The notes beneath the pieces were generated by a model. That model was not told the DNA's origin and searched no databases. It saw only the letters and a program-made list of their open reading frames with translations. The position numbers and the translations under genes were made by a program. Positions 53,247 through 62,260 of a stretch of DNA of 64,000 nt are shown here, piece after piece. Location: positions 1-64,000 of the forward strand of contig JBFMDX010000003.1 of assembly GCA_040753795.1 (NCBI GenBank), given 5' to 3'. How positions within the stretch are numbered: the first letter of the stretch is position 1; the number at the start of each line of letters is the position of its first letter. Source of the stretch: Thermodesulfobacteriota bacterium (lineage in GTDB: Bacteria; Desulfobacterota; Desulfobacteria; Desulfobacterales; Desulfosudaceae).

Positions 53247-53477
53247 TCAGGACACCTGTTTCATGGAAACGGCCCCCAGGGGGCAGGCATCAATGCAATC
53301 CCGGCAGCCCATGCACATATCCTGGAAAATAACGGGCGATTCAAAGGCGCCGTCGATCTGTTTGATGACCTTGTGGGAGCAGGCCGCGGCGGAAGCGCAC
53401 CGTCCGTCTTCCGGATCGCATTGACCGGGGCGGCATTTCTCATAAGCCACAACGGCAAAAATTTTTTTCGGTTGCAT
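53247..53477 (-). CDS. Small 4Fe-4S ferredoxin-like protein
   Basis: A 76-residue protein. The C-terminal half has CMGCRDCIDACP, one full [4Fe-4S] motif. The N-terminal half has Cys in CRPGQCDPEDGRCASAAAC, which may provide a second, non-standard site. It precedes the FAD-dependent oxidoreductase on the same strand. Together they may reduce an isoprenoid or similar double bond. Confidence 0.82.
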   Translation of the reverse strand: MQPKKIFAVVAYEKCRPGQCDPEDGRCASAAACSHKVIKQIDGAFESPVIFQDMCMGCRDCIDACPLGAVSMKQVS

Positions 53478-53814
53478 GCTCCGTTACCTTCACCCGGATC
53501 CTCTTCGATTATAGCGGCTGGCGATCAGTAACGCCCCACATCAAGCAGACGGTTGCCGGGCCGGAATGCATTACCATCAATGGTTTTCTCTTACGCAACC
53601 ATACCATGGAAAGCGCCGCTTATCAAGACGGGCGCGGTTGGAATTTGTACGGCATGACGAAAATGATGGGTGGCGCCCTTTAAGATTAACGCGGTATTTT
53701 TTAAGTACTTCTTAATTATGTTTGCCACCGGCTGCCACCCATGCTAAATTAATCAAAAATTTTCAGGATCAGTCCCTTCCATTATCCGTAATGTCAATTT
53801 AAAAGAGGTTTGCC
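53478..53814. other. Divergent intergenic region
   Basis: The 337 nt hold no gene. A plus-strand promoter candidate lies at 53722-53750. The minus-strand promoter of the ferredoxin gene could not be placed. Confidence 0.45.
53722..53750 (+). promoter_or_regulatory. Possible promoter of the 188-residue protein gene
   Basis: TTGCCA, 17-nt spacer, TAAATT, 65 nt before the start codon. Confidence 0.45.
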
Positions 53815-54381
53815 ATGGATACCGCGCAGAGAAAGCTGACCGTCATCACGTCCCTTGGAAAACGATATTCCGGCCTGGTGGATTTGCCCAATGCCAATTA
53901 CAGAACCACCGATCTGTTTAACAGCGCCTATACCTTCTGGAAAAATCCAGATGAAAAATGTTTTGACAATTCGATCATGATGCATGATGCCCGGCTGATG
54001 CTCGATGATACGTCCGTTTACCGGCAGTTTGAAAAAATCCAGATACGGATTTCCGAAGTCTTCTTGTTTTATGATGATGTGCCGACCGTGGGAGACCAGT
54101 CGGAAAAAAAACGGGCAACAACCGTGGCCAAAAGGACGCCGGATAATGCGCAGGAGATCAGCATCATCACGCATCAGGTGGCCGGTTCCTTTTATGACAT
54201 CACCGGAAAATTTTTCGGGATATTCCGCCAGCGGGCCAAGGACAAATTTGTCCCTCTGACCCAGGCCGGTATCGCCGAGATATATAAAAAACAGGACAAA
54301 TGGATGAAAAAGACCGTCGTCCTCCCCCATGATTTCATCTGCGTCAGCACCGCTCACATCGAATCCGTGACGATCAAGTAA
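53815..54381 (+). CDS. Cytoplasmic protein of unknown function
   Basis: A 188-residue protein with no signal or membrane segment. The first part looks beta-rich (KLTVITSLGKRYSGLVDLPN, TTDLFNSAYTFW, SIMMHDARLML) and the middle has a Lys/Arg-rich linker (SEKKRATTVAKRTP). The C-terminal part ends with FICVSTAHIESVTIK. AGAGG precedes the ATG. Not recognised. Its end overlaps the next convergent gene by 8 nt. Confidence 0.7.
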   Translation: MDTAQRKLTVITSLGKRYSGLVDLPNANYRTTDLFNSAYTFWKNPDEKCFDNSIMMHDARLMLDDTSVYRQFEKIQIRISEVFLFYDDVPTVGDQSEKKRATTVAKRTPDNAQEISIITHQVAGSFYDITGKFFGIFRQRAKDKFVPLTQAGIAEIYKKQDKWMKKTVVLPHDFICVSTAHIESVTIK

Positions 54382-54865
54382 CGGATCCGGTTGAGAGTAT
54401 TATGTTGACGGTCTCCGTGTCCAGCTCGCGGCTTCTGTCGTAGGTCACGTCACGATCCCAGTATTTACCGCACATCCCGCACTGGTGCAGTTCACCCAGG
54501 CCACCGTCCAGATACTTTACAAAAATAAAGCCGGCACAAAAGTTCCGGTATCCGCCCCCGCACCGGGGGCAGGGTTGGCCCTGCCCGGGTGACCCGCCGT
54601 TCTCCTCTTGATGGCCGGAACCGGGGGCCGCCTCCGGTTCCGGTTCAGGGATTTTGTGTTTTTCAGGGACAGGAACAAAAGGCGTGCTCCCGCTTTTTTT
54701 CACCCTGTCCGGCTTTTTTTCCCCCGGTCTCGCCTTCTTCGGTTTTACTTTAGGCGCCATCATTTCCGGATATTTGTAGTGCAGCCAGTCCAGAAAACCT
54801 CCCAGCAGGACCAGGACAAGAAACAAGACCACATAGATAATGTTCTGCTTCCACTCTTCCATCAT
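54374..54865 (-). CDS. Membrane-anchored zinc-ribbon-like protein
   Basis: A 163-residue protein. One membrane helix (residues 8-26) is followed by a long Pro/Lys-rich linker (to about 95). The C-terminal domain has CPRCGGGY and CGMCGKYW, plus another Cys in NFCAGF, suggesting a zinc ribbon. The soluble part is presumably cytoplasmic. No function is evident. A ribosome site is weak. Confidence 0.65.
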   Translation of the reverse strand: MMEEWKQNIIYVVLFLVLVLLGGFLDWLHYKYPEMMAPKVKPKKARPGEKKPDRVKKSGSTPFVPVPEKHKIPEPEPEAAPGSGHQEENGGSPGQGQPCPRCGGGYRNFCAGFIFVKYLDGGLGELHQCGMCGKYWDRDVTYDRSRELDTETVNIILSTGSVT

Positions 54866-54944
54866 GGTTCAACCTCCCGGGAAAGGCAACTGCTTGTCCT
54901 TTTGACGCACCGATCCCGAGACGGCTCCCTTGAAGGCCAAGGAT

Positions 54945-56054
54945 TTAGTCATCCCCGGAGAGCAGGGCGGCACGGTCTTCTTCGCAATCGGAGAATTCCA
55001 GGGCGATGTTCCGGAAGGTGTCCTCGATTTCAAGAAACCCCCGGCACACGTCCGGGTCGAAATGGGAGCCCAGTCCATCTTCGATGATGGCCACGGCTCT
55101 GTTGTGGGCAAAGGCCGGTTTGTAAACGCGCCGGGTCACCAGGGCGTCATAGACGTCGGCCACGGCCATGAGCCGGCCCGATACCGGGATGTCCTCCCGA
55201 AAGAGCCCTTCGGGGTATCCGGAGCCGTCCCATTTTTCGTGGTGGGTGTAGGCGATCTCCCGGGCCAGCCGCAAAAAGGAAGACCCGGTGTCTCCCTCCA
55301 GCCGGTCTTCCGCCCGCCGGATGGCGTCTCGGCCCAGGGTGGTGTGCTTTTTCATCTGCGCGAATTCTTCGCCGGTGAGTCGGCCGGGTTTGAGCAGGAT
55401 GGCGTCAGGCACGCCCACCTTGCCCACGTCGTGGAGGGGGGCGGACTTGAATAAAAGATCGATGTAGCGGTCGTCCAGGAGGGAGAGAAAATTTCCCCGG
55501 GAGCGGAGATGCTCGGCCAGGGCCCGCACGTAGCGCTGGGTGCGCAGGATGTGGCCGCCGGTCTCATTGTCCCGGGTTTCCGCCAGGGAAGCCAGGCTCC
55601 TGATGGTGGCGTCCTGGGTGACGGCCAGTTCCCGGGTGCGGACCCAGACCAGTTCTTCCAGGTGGTCCTGGTGGAGCTTGAGGCGGATGTGATTGTTGAC
55701 TCGCGCCCGGACTATGGGGGGAGAAACCGGCTTGGTGATGTAGTCCACCCCGCCCAGTTCCAGGCCCCGGGTTTCGTCCTCCACGTCTCCCATGGCCGTT
55801 ACGAAAAGAATGGGAATCTCCCGGGTTTCCGGATCGTCCTTGAGCCGGCGGCAGACCTCGTATCCGTCCATTTCGGGCATCATGATGTCCAGGAGAATCA
55901 GATCCGGCCGGGCCGGGCCCCGGACGATCTCCAGGGCCTCGGCCCCGTTGATGGCAACGCTCACGGCGTAATCCTCGCGGAGGATGTCGTTCAATATCTT
56001 TATATTGGACGGCATGTCGTCCACGATGAGAATTCTTCGTCTGGCATTATTCAT
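54945..56054 (-). CDS. Response regulator with HD-GYP phosphodiesterase domain
   Basis: A 369-residue protein. The receiver domain (residues 6-122) has the Asp pair, phospho-acceptor LILLDIMMPEMDGYEV and Lys in YITKP. The HD-GYP domain (about 145-350) has the metal-binding HDVGK, HHEKWDGSGYPEG (GYP motif) and MAVADVYDAL. HD-GYP enzymes degrade c-di-GMP. It starts 3 nt after the upstream hybrid kinase gene ends, so both form one unit, and the kinase or its phosphotransfer domain should phosphorylate this receiver. Confidence 0.95.
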   Translation of the reverse strand: MNNARRRILIVDDMPSNIKILNDILREDYAVSVAINGAEALEIVRGPARPDLILLDIMMPEMDGYEVCRRLKDDPETREIPILFVTAMGDVEDETRGLELGGVDYITKPVSPPIVRARVNNHIRLKLHQDHLEELVWVRTRELAVTQDATIRSLASLAETRDNETGGHILRTQRYVRALAEHLRSRGNFLSLLDDRYIDLLFKSAPLHDVGKVGVPDAILLKPGRLTGEEFAQMKKHTTLGRDAIRRAEDRLEGDTGSSFLRLAREIAYTHHEKWDGSGYPEGLFREDIPVSGRLMAVADVYDALVTRRVYKPAFAHNRAVAIIEDGLGSHFDPDVCRGFLEIEDTFRNIALEFSDCEEDRAALLSGDD

Positions 56055-56057
56055 GAG

Positions 56058-59000
56058 TTAGTCCCGCGGTGACCCCGCCTCCGCCTCTTTTTCCAGGAGG
56101 CTGACAATTTTTTTCAGCGATTCCAGGGCGCCCTTGAAATTGAAGTTCCGGATGTTCTTCTCCAGTTCCCCGGCCTCCCCGGAAGCCGCGGCAAAAATGG
56201 CCTCCCGGACTTCTTCAAAGGCTTCCTCCGTGCCCGTGTCATTGATGCTTAACAGTTCCGCCAGACGGTCGAGGGCGCCTTCGGCCAAAGGCGGCGGCTG
56301 GGCGCCGGAACCGCTCCGGGAGGGCGGTGCCTGTCCTGAGAAAAAGCGCTCCAGGGCCTCCAGCGGGGGGGCAAGCGCCGCGGCCAGTTTCCCCAGGAGT
56401 TCCGGAAGGACTTTCTCCCCCTGGGCGATGGCCTGCTCCATGTCCCGGGCCGCGCTTTCCACCGCCCCGGCCCCCAGGTTTCCGGCCACGCCTTTGATGC
56501 CGTGGACGTGATGGCGCAGGGTTTCCATGTCCCCCGACTCCAGGAGGCGGGCCAGTTCTCCGGCCGCGTCACGGTAGTCGTCGGCAAAGCGCTTCAACAG
56601 ATCCGCATAGGTCCCGGCGTTGCCGGAGAGACGGTCGAGTCCGGCGTCCAGATCAAATCCCGGGAGGCTCCCGGGCAGAGGGGCCCGGGTCGGCCGGGAA
56701 GCGGCGGCGGGTTTCGTGCGGTTCCGGGGCCCGATCCAGCGGGCCAGGGCTGAAAGGAGTTCCTGGGGATTGACGGGTTTGGTGACGTGGTCGTTCATGC
56801 CCGCGTCCAGGCTCTTCTGGCGGTCCCCGGCCATGGCATGGGCGGTCATGGCGATGACGGGCAGCCGGGAGATGTTTTCGTTCCCCCGTATTTCGCTGGT
56901 GGCGCGGTAACCGTCCATGACCGGCATCTGCACGTCCATGAGCACGGCGTCGAAATTTCCGGCCACGGCCATGTGGACGGCTTCCAGCCCATTGTCCGCC
57001 ACCTCCACGGACATCCCGGCGTTTTCCAGGATCTCCCGGGCCACCTGCTGGTTGATGGGGTTGTCCTCCGCCACCAGGATCCGGGCCCCGGCCAGGCAGG
57101 AAAGGGTGACTTTCCCCATGTCGCCCGGGCGTTTCCTGCGGGTGGACGGGGGAAGGTCTTTTCCGAAGGCCTGCATGATGGTATCGAAAAAGATACTGTG
57201 ACTCACGGGTTTTAACAGAAACCGGTCGATGCCGATTTCTTCGGCCCGGCGCATGACCTCTTCCCGGCCGTAGGCCGTGAGCATGATGATTTTCGGCCTT
57301 TGCCCGCCCTTTTCCGCGGCTCCGGCAATGATCCGCCGGGCGGTCTCCAGGCCGTCCATGTCCGGCATTTTCCAGTCCATGATGATCAGCTCAAAGGGCT
57401 TTTCCGGTCCGTTTTCAGACAGGAGCTCCAGGCACCGGGCGCCCGAGTCCGCCAGCGTCACGTCAAAGGTGAAGGAGGCGAGCATGGAATCCATGATTTC
57501 CCGGGCGGAGGCGTTATCGTCCACCACCATAACGCGCATACCCCGGAGGTCCGGGGCGGGAACGAAACGGTCCGGCCTTCTCTTCTCGGTCTGCTGCCTT
57601 TTTAAAACCGCCGTGAAGGTGAAAACCGATCCCCGGCCGGTTTCGCTTTCCACGCGGATGTCGCCGTCCATCATGGTCACCAGGCGTTTGCAGATGACCA
57701 GGCCCAGGCCCGTGCCGCCGAACTTCCGGGTGGTAGAGGTGTCGGCCTGGGTAAACGCCCGGAAAAGCCCTTCCACCTGCTCCTGGTTCATGCCGATGCC
57801 CGTGTCCCGGACGGAAAACTCCAGGGTGACGCTTTCCTCGGTCTTGTCCCGGGCCCGGACTTTCAGGATGATCTCGCCGCTGGGCGTGAATTTCACGGCA
57901 TTGTTGGTCAGGTTGATGAGCACCTGGCCCAGGCGCAGCGGATCGCCCTTGAGGGAGTAGGGAACTTCCGGGTCCACGTGGATGAGAAATTCCAGCCCCT
58001 TTTCATGGGCCTTCAAAGCGATGAGGTTGGTCACGTCGTCCAGGACCTCTTCCAGCTGAAAGGGCATTTCCTCCAGGTCGAGCTTGCCCGCCTCGATTTT
58101 GGAAAAGTCCAGGATGTCGTCGATGATGCCCAGCAGGCTCCGGGCCGCGGACTGGACTTTTTCCAGATAGTCCTGCTGCTTGGGGGTCAGGTCCGTTGAA
58201 AGCGCCAGGTGGGTCATGCCCACGATGGCGTTTAAAGGTGTGCGGATTTCATGGCTCATGTTGGCCAGAAATTCGCTCTTGGCCTGGTTGGCGTTCTGGG
58301 CAGCGTCCCTGGCTTTCCGGATGGCTTCCTCGGCCAGCTTACGCTCGGTGAGATCGATGACGGTCACGATGTTGTGGTACCCGGAGTCTTTGTGGACGTC
58401 GGCCCACTTGAAGGCCAGGATTCGGGTCTCCCCGTCCGGGCGGGTGACGGGTCTTTCCATGAAAAGCCCCGACGGCAACTCGTTGCACTTGACCCGTAGA
58501 AGGGAGTCGGCCATCTCCGCCTGGATCTGGTCCATGAAATGATGGGATACGTAAGGCCCGAACGCCTTCTGCAGATCTTCCAGGCGTTCGAAACCCAGAA
58601 GCTGGAGAGCGGCCCGGTTGGCGCCCACCAGCCGGGCTTCCCGCACCATTTTCTTGACCTTGTCCGGATGTTTCTGCAGCAAATCCGTCAGGACGCAGCC
58701 CGTGGACGGGGTCACGTCCCCGGCCCCTTCCACGGTCCCGGTCCAGTCCATCTCCATGATGCCCACGGGAGACAGCTCAAACAGGTCCCGGAACCGGGTT
58801 TCGGCCCGGCGGCGTTCGGCCACCTCGGCTTCCAGCGCCCGGGTCCGGTCGGCCACCTTCTGCTCCAGGTTGCTCCGGGCCTGGATCAGGTTCTCGGCCA
58901 TGCGGTTCAGGTCATTGGCCAGGTCCTCCAGCTCGTCACCGGTGGGAACGTTCAGGCGGTATTCCAGGTCTCCGGCGCCGATCCGGGCGGAACCCTCCTG

Positions 59001-59594
59001 AAGCAGCCTGACAGGGCGGAACAGCTTTACGGAAAACTTCAGGGCCAGAAGCGCCGGCAGCACCAGAATGATGAGAACCGCGAAAACAGCGTATATGGCC
59101 CGGAACTGGAACTGCTCTTTGAATAGTTGCGCCAGGGACAGGGACACATGAAGCACGGCCTGCCGGTCATCCGCGACCGGGACACGGAAGTAGATGAGAT
59201 GGGGATCACGGTGCCAGTCCGTATCCGAACGTTCCAGGTTGCCGGAGACGGGCTTGCCCAGTCCGTTCATCAGGCCCGGCGGCGGGTTCCCGTCCGGAGC
59301 CTGGGCGACAGCCTTTCCTTCCACGTCCAGCACCAGATGGGTAAGCTGGGGATTGGCCCGGTGAAAGGTCCGGAGCACCATCAGTGCCCCGGCCCAGTCA
59401 TCTTTGGCCACCGCCGGCGCGATCAATTCGCCCGCGGTCAGCGCCAGGTTCTCAAAATGGCCCATCCGCTCATGGACGCCTTTCTTGATCCAGAAAAAAT
59501 CGCTGACCCCGCCGCCGCAGATCAATGTGAAGGTGATGGCAGCGAAAAAATAAAGGAACAGTCTTTTTTTGAAGGGAAGTCGCAAACGCTTCAT
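56058..59594 (-). CDS. Hybrid sensor histidine kinase (HAMP-PAS-HisKA-HATPase-REC-REC-Hpt)
   Basis: A 1178-residue membrane kinase. TM1 is at 12-30 and TM2 at 166-187, with a periplasmic sensor between. HAMP and a coiled coil run to about 262, then a PAS-like domain (about 265-415) with an unusual insert. HisKA has His448 in [14 protein letters not shown]. The HATPase follows with [12 protein letters not shown] and GTGLGL. Two receivers (about 690-810 and 845-960) have MRVMVVDDN and ILVAEDNP. An Hpt domain has [15 protein letters not shown]. This is a BarA/TorS-type phosphorelay. The final output is probably the HD-GYP gene 3 nt downstream. Confidence 0.95.
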   Translation of the reverse strand: MKRLRLPFKKRLFLYFFAAITFTLICGGGVSDFFWIKKGVHERMGHFENLALTAGELIAPAVAKDDWAGALMVLRTFHRANPQLTHLVLDVEGKAVAQAPDGNPPPGLMNGLGKPVSGNLERSDTDWHRDPHLIYFRVPVADDRQAVLHVSLSLAQLFKEQFQFRAIYAVFAVLIILVLPALLALKFSVKLFRPVRLLQEGSARIGAGDLEYRLNVPTGDELEDLANDLNRMAENLIQARSNLEQKVADRTRALEAEVAERRRAETRFRDLFELSPVGIMEMDWTGTVEGAGDVTPSTGCVLTDLLQKHPDKVKKMVREARLVGANRAALQLLGFERLEDLQKAFGPYVSHHFMDQIQAEMADSLLRVKCNELPSGLFMERPVTRPDGETRILAFKWADVHKDSGYHNIVTVIDLTERKLAEEAIRKARDAAQNANQAKSEFLANMSHEIRTPLNAIVGMTHLALSTDLTPKQQDYLEKVQSAARSLLGIIDDILDFSKIEAGKLDLEEMPFQLEEVLDDVTNLIALKAHEKGLEFLIHVDPEVPYSLKGDPLRLGQVLINLTNNAVKFTPSGEIILKVRARDKTEESVTLEFSVRDTGIGMNQEQVEGLFRAFTQADTSTTRKFGGTGLGLVICKRLVTMMDGDIRVESETGRGSVFTFTAVLKRQQTEKRRPDRFVPAPDLRGMRVMVVDDNASAREIMDSMLASFTFDVTLADSGARCLELLSENGPEKPFELIIMDWKMPDMDGLETARRIIAGAAEKGGQRPKIIMLTAYGREEVMRRAEEIGIDRFLLKPVSHSIFFDTIMQAFGKDLPPSTRRKRPGDMGKVTLSCLAGARILVAEDNPINQQVAREILENAGMSVEVADNGLEAVHMAVAGNFDAVLMDVQMPVMDGYRATSEIRGNENISRLPVIAMTAHAMAGDRQKSLDAGMNDHVTKPVNPQELLSALARWIGPRNRTKPAAASRPTRAPLPGSLPGFDLDAGLDRLSGNAGTYADLLKRFADDYRDAAGELARLLESGDMETLRHHVHGIKGVAGNLGAGAVESAARDMEQAIAQGEKVLPELLGKLAAALAPPLEALERFFSGQAPPSRSGSGAQPPPLAEGALDRLAELLSINDTGTEEAFEEVREAIFAAASGEAGELEKNIRNFNFKGALESLKKIVSLLEKEAEAGSPRD

Positions 59595-60041
59595 GAAAAG
59601 CTCGCTGTGTTGTGGGGAACGGGGAGGAAATGTCTCCCCTGTCCGGATTGTCAGAAATCAGCTCGGCCCAGAGCCATAGCGATAAAAAGTTGCTTTTAAA
59701 ATAGTTATTTATATCAAAACAGGCCTTTTCTGTCAATGGTTTTCCGGCCGCCGGGCTTATGTGGACGCCATGTGACCCAGACCACAAGCGGATCGTTCTG
59801 TCCCAGAAATCCGCACGCCCGGTGCATGCGTCGCGGCAAAAACGGAACGCGGGAGAATTCCGGTGCCATCCATGAATATCTGTTCCGTTAGTCCGCTCCA
59901 TTTAGCGCAGAGGGAAAAAGTTAAACGAACGAATCGGGGGATATATCTATTGATGATTTATGAAATTGTAATATCGAGTTGAAATACGTATTCTGCCCAC
60001 CGATTTCCTGGGTATTTCAGGCGGGCGGTAATGATGAATCA
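59595..60041. other. Intergenic region upstream of the hybrid kinase
   Basis: The 447-nt stretch has no credible gene. It holds the kinase promoter at 59708-59736. The rest shows no repeat or RNA that I recognise. Confidence 0.45.
59708..59736 (-). promoter_or_regulatory. Sigma70-type promoter of the hybrid kinase/HD-GYP operon
   Basis: Minus strand TTGACA (59736-59731), a 17-nt spacer, TATAAA (59713-59708). Both boxes are near consensus and lie about 115 nt upstream of the ATG. Confidence 0.75.
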
Positions 60042-60330
60042 TTATCCCAGGGGACGAAAGAGTTCGCCGTTTCTATCCAGTTGGACCAGAAGCGCGGCAG
60101 TAATTTCCGCGCCTGCGCCAACGCGTTCAACGCATTTTTCCCGCTCGGGAGAAGAATAGAAGGCGATGGCCTGATTAAGATCGCTAACGTCATACCCGGT
60201 GAGGTCTTTACAGGTATAGGCGCCCATATGTTTATGCAGGCGTTTCATCAGCCTGGCGGCGGGAGTGAGGATGGGGAGCAGTGCTTCTCTGTCGGACTCG
60301 GCTAACCCAATCCGTATCCTTCGGCAACTG
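60042..60330 (-). pseudogene. Probable gene remnant, Cys-containing small protein
   Basis: An open frame of about 90 codons reads with protein character: ILTPAARLMKRLHKHMGAYT, CKDLTGYDVSDLNQAIAF, REKCVERVGAGAEITAALLV. This resembles the C-terminal part of C_GCAxxG_C_C-type putative redox proteins, which end with a similar Cys-x-LTG segment and an EKC-type motif. There is no start for a full-length protein, and the first part of that family is missing. An ATG at 60248 would give 68 residues. The family guess is from memory. Confidence 0.4.
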
Positions 60331-60435
60331 CATCCCTTTTTGATCAGCGGACATTTTTACACCTCAGTTCGCAATATGGCATACGGACACGGCTCTCCTG
60401 CCACTTTCCTAAAAAACCGTGACCTGGCAAATATT

Positions 60436-61929
60436 TTAACTTTTATTCTTTTTCTGAAAATACATGTTGTTGTCAGCCTCGGACATCATTGAATCACAGG
60501 AAAAAGCGTTTTTGGAACCAGCGAAGGATATTCCGTAACTCATGGAAATCGTATAAGGCTTTTTTGAATGCGCGTTATATTCGCCGATAAGTTTTTCAAA
60601 TTTTTCATTGATACGAGAAGTGATGGCATCCACGTCCTTATCTTCCGTTACCATGCCGAAAACAGCAAACTCGTCTCCACCGATCCGTCCGATAATATCT
60701 GATTCTCTGAAAGCATTTTTTAAAATACTTGCGGCACCGATCAACGCCAGGTCACCTTCCGCATGACCGTGCAGATCATTGATCTGTTTCATGCCATCCA
60801 GATCTATATAAAGTAACATGGCATTGTTTTTGACCCGTTTGGCGATGGCGCATTGCTGTGCCATTATGGATAAGAACCCGCGACGATTATAAAGGCCGGT
60901 GAGTTCGTCCTTTAATGACAATTCTTTAAGTTCTACGACAAGTTTCTCGCGCTCCTGTTCCAACCGTTTCTGCTTCATTATCCGCCACATACTGTTCATG
61001 AACAGGTTAATCTGTCGGGCATCGGATTCATCATACGGTTCTTCTTTATTGCCCACCCCGGTAACGCCCACAATTCGATTTCCATCAAAAATCGGAATGC
61101 CCAGATGGCGAATTAAATGGAAATGGCCTTCCGGGTATCCTTTTTTATTGGCCAGTGATTGATAATCGTTATGAATAACCACCTTTCTGAATCGAACGCT
61201 GTCCGCCCACAATCCGGCGGCTTCCAGGGGATAATGATGATCCTGTGCTGCCGTACATGTTTTCAGTACGTCTTTTGACCATGCATAAAGATGGATGGTT
61301 TGTTCGTCTTCATTAAAGAAATGAAGATAACCGCCTTTGCTTTTCGTCAGCCTGACCCCTTCTTCCAGTGCAAAATCCGTAATCTCCTGCTCAGATGTAA
61401 AATCCATCCGGGAAAGCGTCAGTAATGCCTCGAGGCGTTCTTCATCAAGCTTCAGGGATTTCTCCATCCGCTTGCGGTCTGTTATGTCCATGAATGTTAT
61501 GACAGCGCCTGTAATCTCTCCGGCTTCCATGACAGGGGTGCTGGTATATTGAACAGGGAAACAAGTGCCGTCTTTCCTCCAGAACACCTCGTCATCTGCA
61601 CTATGGGTCTTACCATCTTTATATGCGGCATAGATCGGACATTCTTCTTCAGGATAAGCGCTTCCATCAGATTTTTTGTAGTGCCATAGTGAATGGCTTT
61701 GATTTCCTGTCAGTTCAGTGACTGAATAGCCCAGCATTTTTGCCGCGGATGGATTGATAAATAATTGTTTCCCCTGAGTATCCAAGACGATAAAGCCTTC
61801 CCCGGCGGCATTTAAAAAAAGTCCGTGCTTATCCGCCAGACTTTCCGCGAAATCCGTTTTATTGATTTGTTTTCGCAGTTCCATCAATTCGTTGATGAGC
61901 TGCTTTTTTGTTTTGTATTCGTCTTTCAT
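60436..61929 (-). CDS. Diguanylate cyclase with PAS and GAF domains
   Basis: A 497-residue cytoplasmic protein. A coiled helix is followed by a PAS domain (about 30-150, with ITGAVITFMDITDRKRME), then a GAF-like domain (about 165-320, KSKGGYLHFFNEDEQTIHLY), then GGDEF (about 330-495). The active site is RIGGDEFAVFG, and the segment LTGLYNRRGFL is present. No RxxD inhibitory site is obvious five residues before GGDEF (SDIIGRIGGDEF). It should make c-di-GMP, opposing the HD-GYP protein at 55 kb. The ATG at 61929 is chosen; a longer TTG start is possible. Confidence 0.92.
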   Translation of the reverse strand: MKDEYKTKKQLINELMELRKQINKTDFAESLADKHGLFLNAAGEGFIVLDTQGKQLFINPSAAKMLGYSVTELTGNQSHSLWHYKKSDGSAYPEEECPIYAAYKDGKTHSADDEVFWRKDGTCFPVQYTSTPVMEAGEITGAVITFMDITDRKRMEKSLKLDEERLEALLTLSRMDFTSEQEITDFALEEGVRLTKSKGGYLHFFNEDEQTIHLYAWSKDVLKTCTAAQDHHYPLEAAGLWADSVRFRKVVIHNDYQSLANKKGYPEGHFHLIRHLGIPIFDGNRIVGVTGVGNKEEPYDESDARQINLFMNSMWRIMKQKRLEQEREKLVVELKELSLKDELTGLYNRRGFLSIMAQQCAIAKRVKNNAMLLYIDLDGMKQINDLHGHAEGDLALIGAASILKNAFRESDIIGRIGGDEFAVFGMVTEDKDVDAITSRINEKFEKLIGEYNAHSKKPYTISMSYGISFAGSKNAFSCDSMMSEADNNMYFQKKNKS

Positions 61930-62260
61930 TGGCGTGTACCGGTTTGGGGTCGGCCCAGGCAACAATTTGATTAAAGAAAATAATTAAAAAAATAGCTTTT
62001 TTTTACCTTTAAGACAACCCTTTTGGGAAAAAACAGAATTCCGGCGCGAGTCCTTTATCGGTGTCGACTGCAAGGCCGGCGAAAAAAGTTCTTCCACTGC
62101 CAGATGTGTGACATCAGGCAAGACGGCCGGTCCCGGCAACTGGGCAACTGCGCTGTCTGAAAAGATTATATCTGCGACAAGCTGGCCTTACTTCGCACGC
62201 CGGCGCCGGAATAGGTCAAAGGCTGGCGGGACGGCGAGGTTGAGTCTTTCAGGACTTTCT
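61930..62260. other. Intergenic region, possibly with a decayed small Cys-rich gene
   Basis: No intact gene is seen in these 331 nt. From about 62053 a plus-strand frame reads GVDCKAGEK, and after a one-base shift FHCQMCDIRQDGRSRQLGNC. This may be a frameshifted relic of a small Cys-rich protein. The region at 61970-62020 is AT-rich and probably contains the promoter of the GGDEF gene. Confidence 0.35.
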
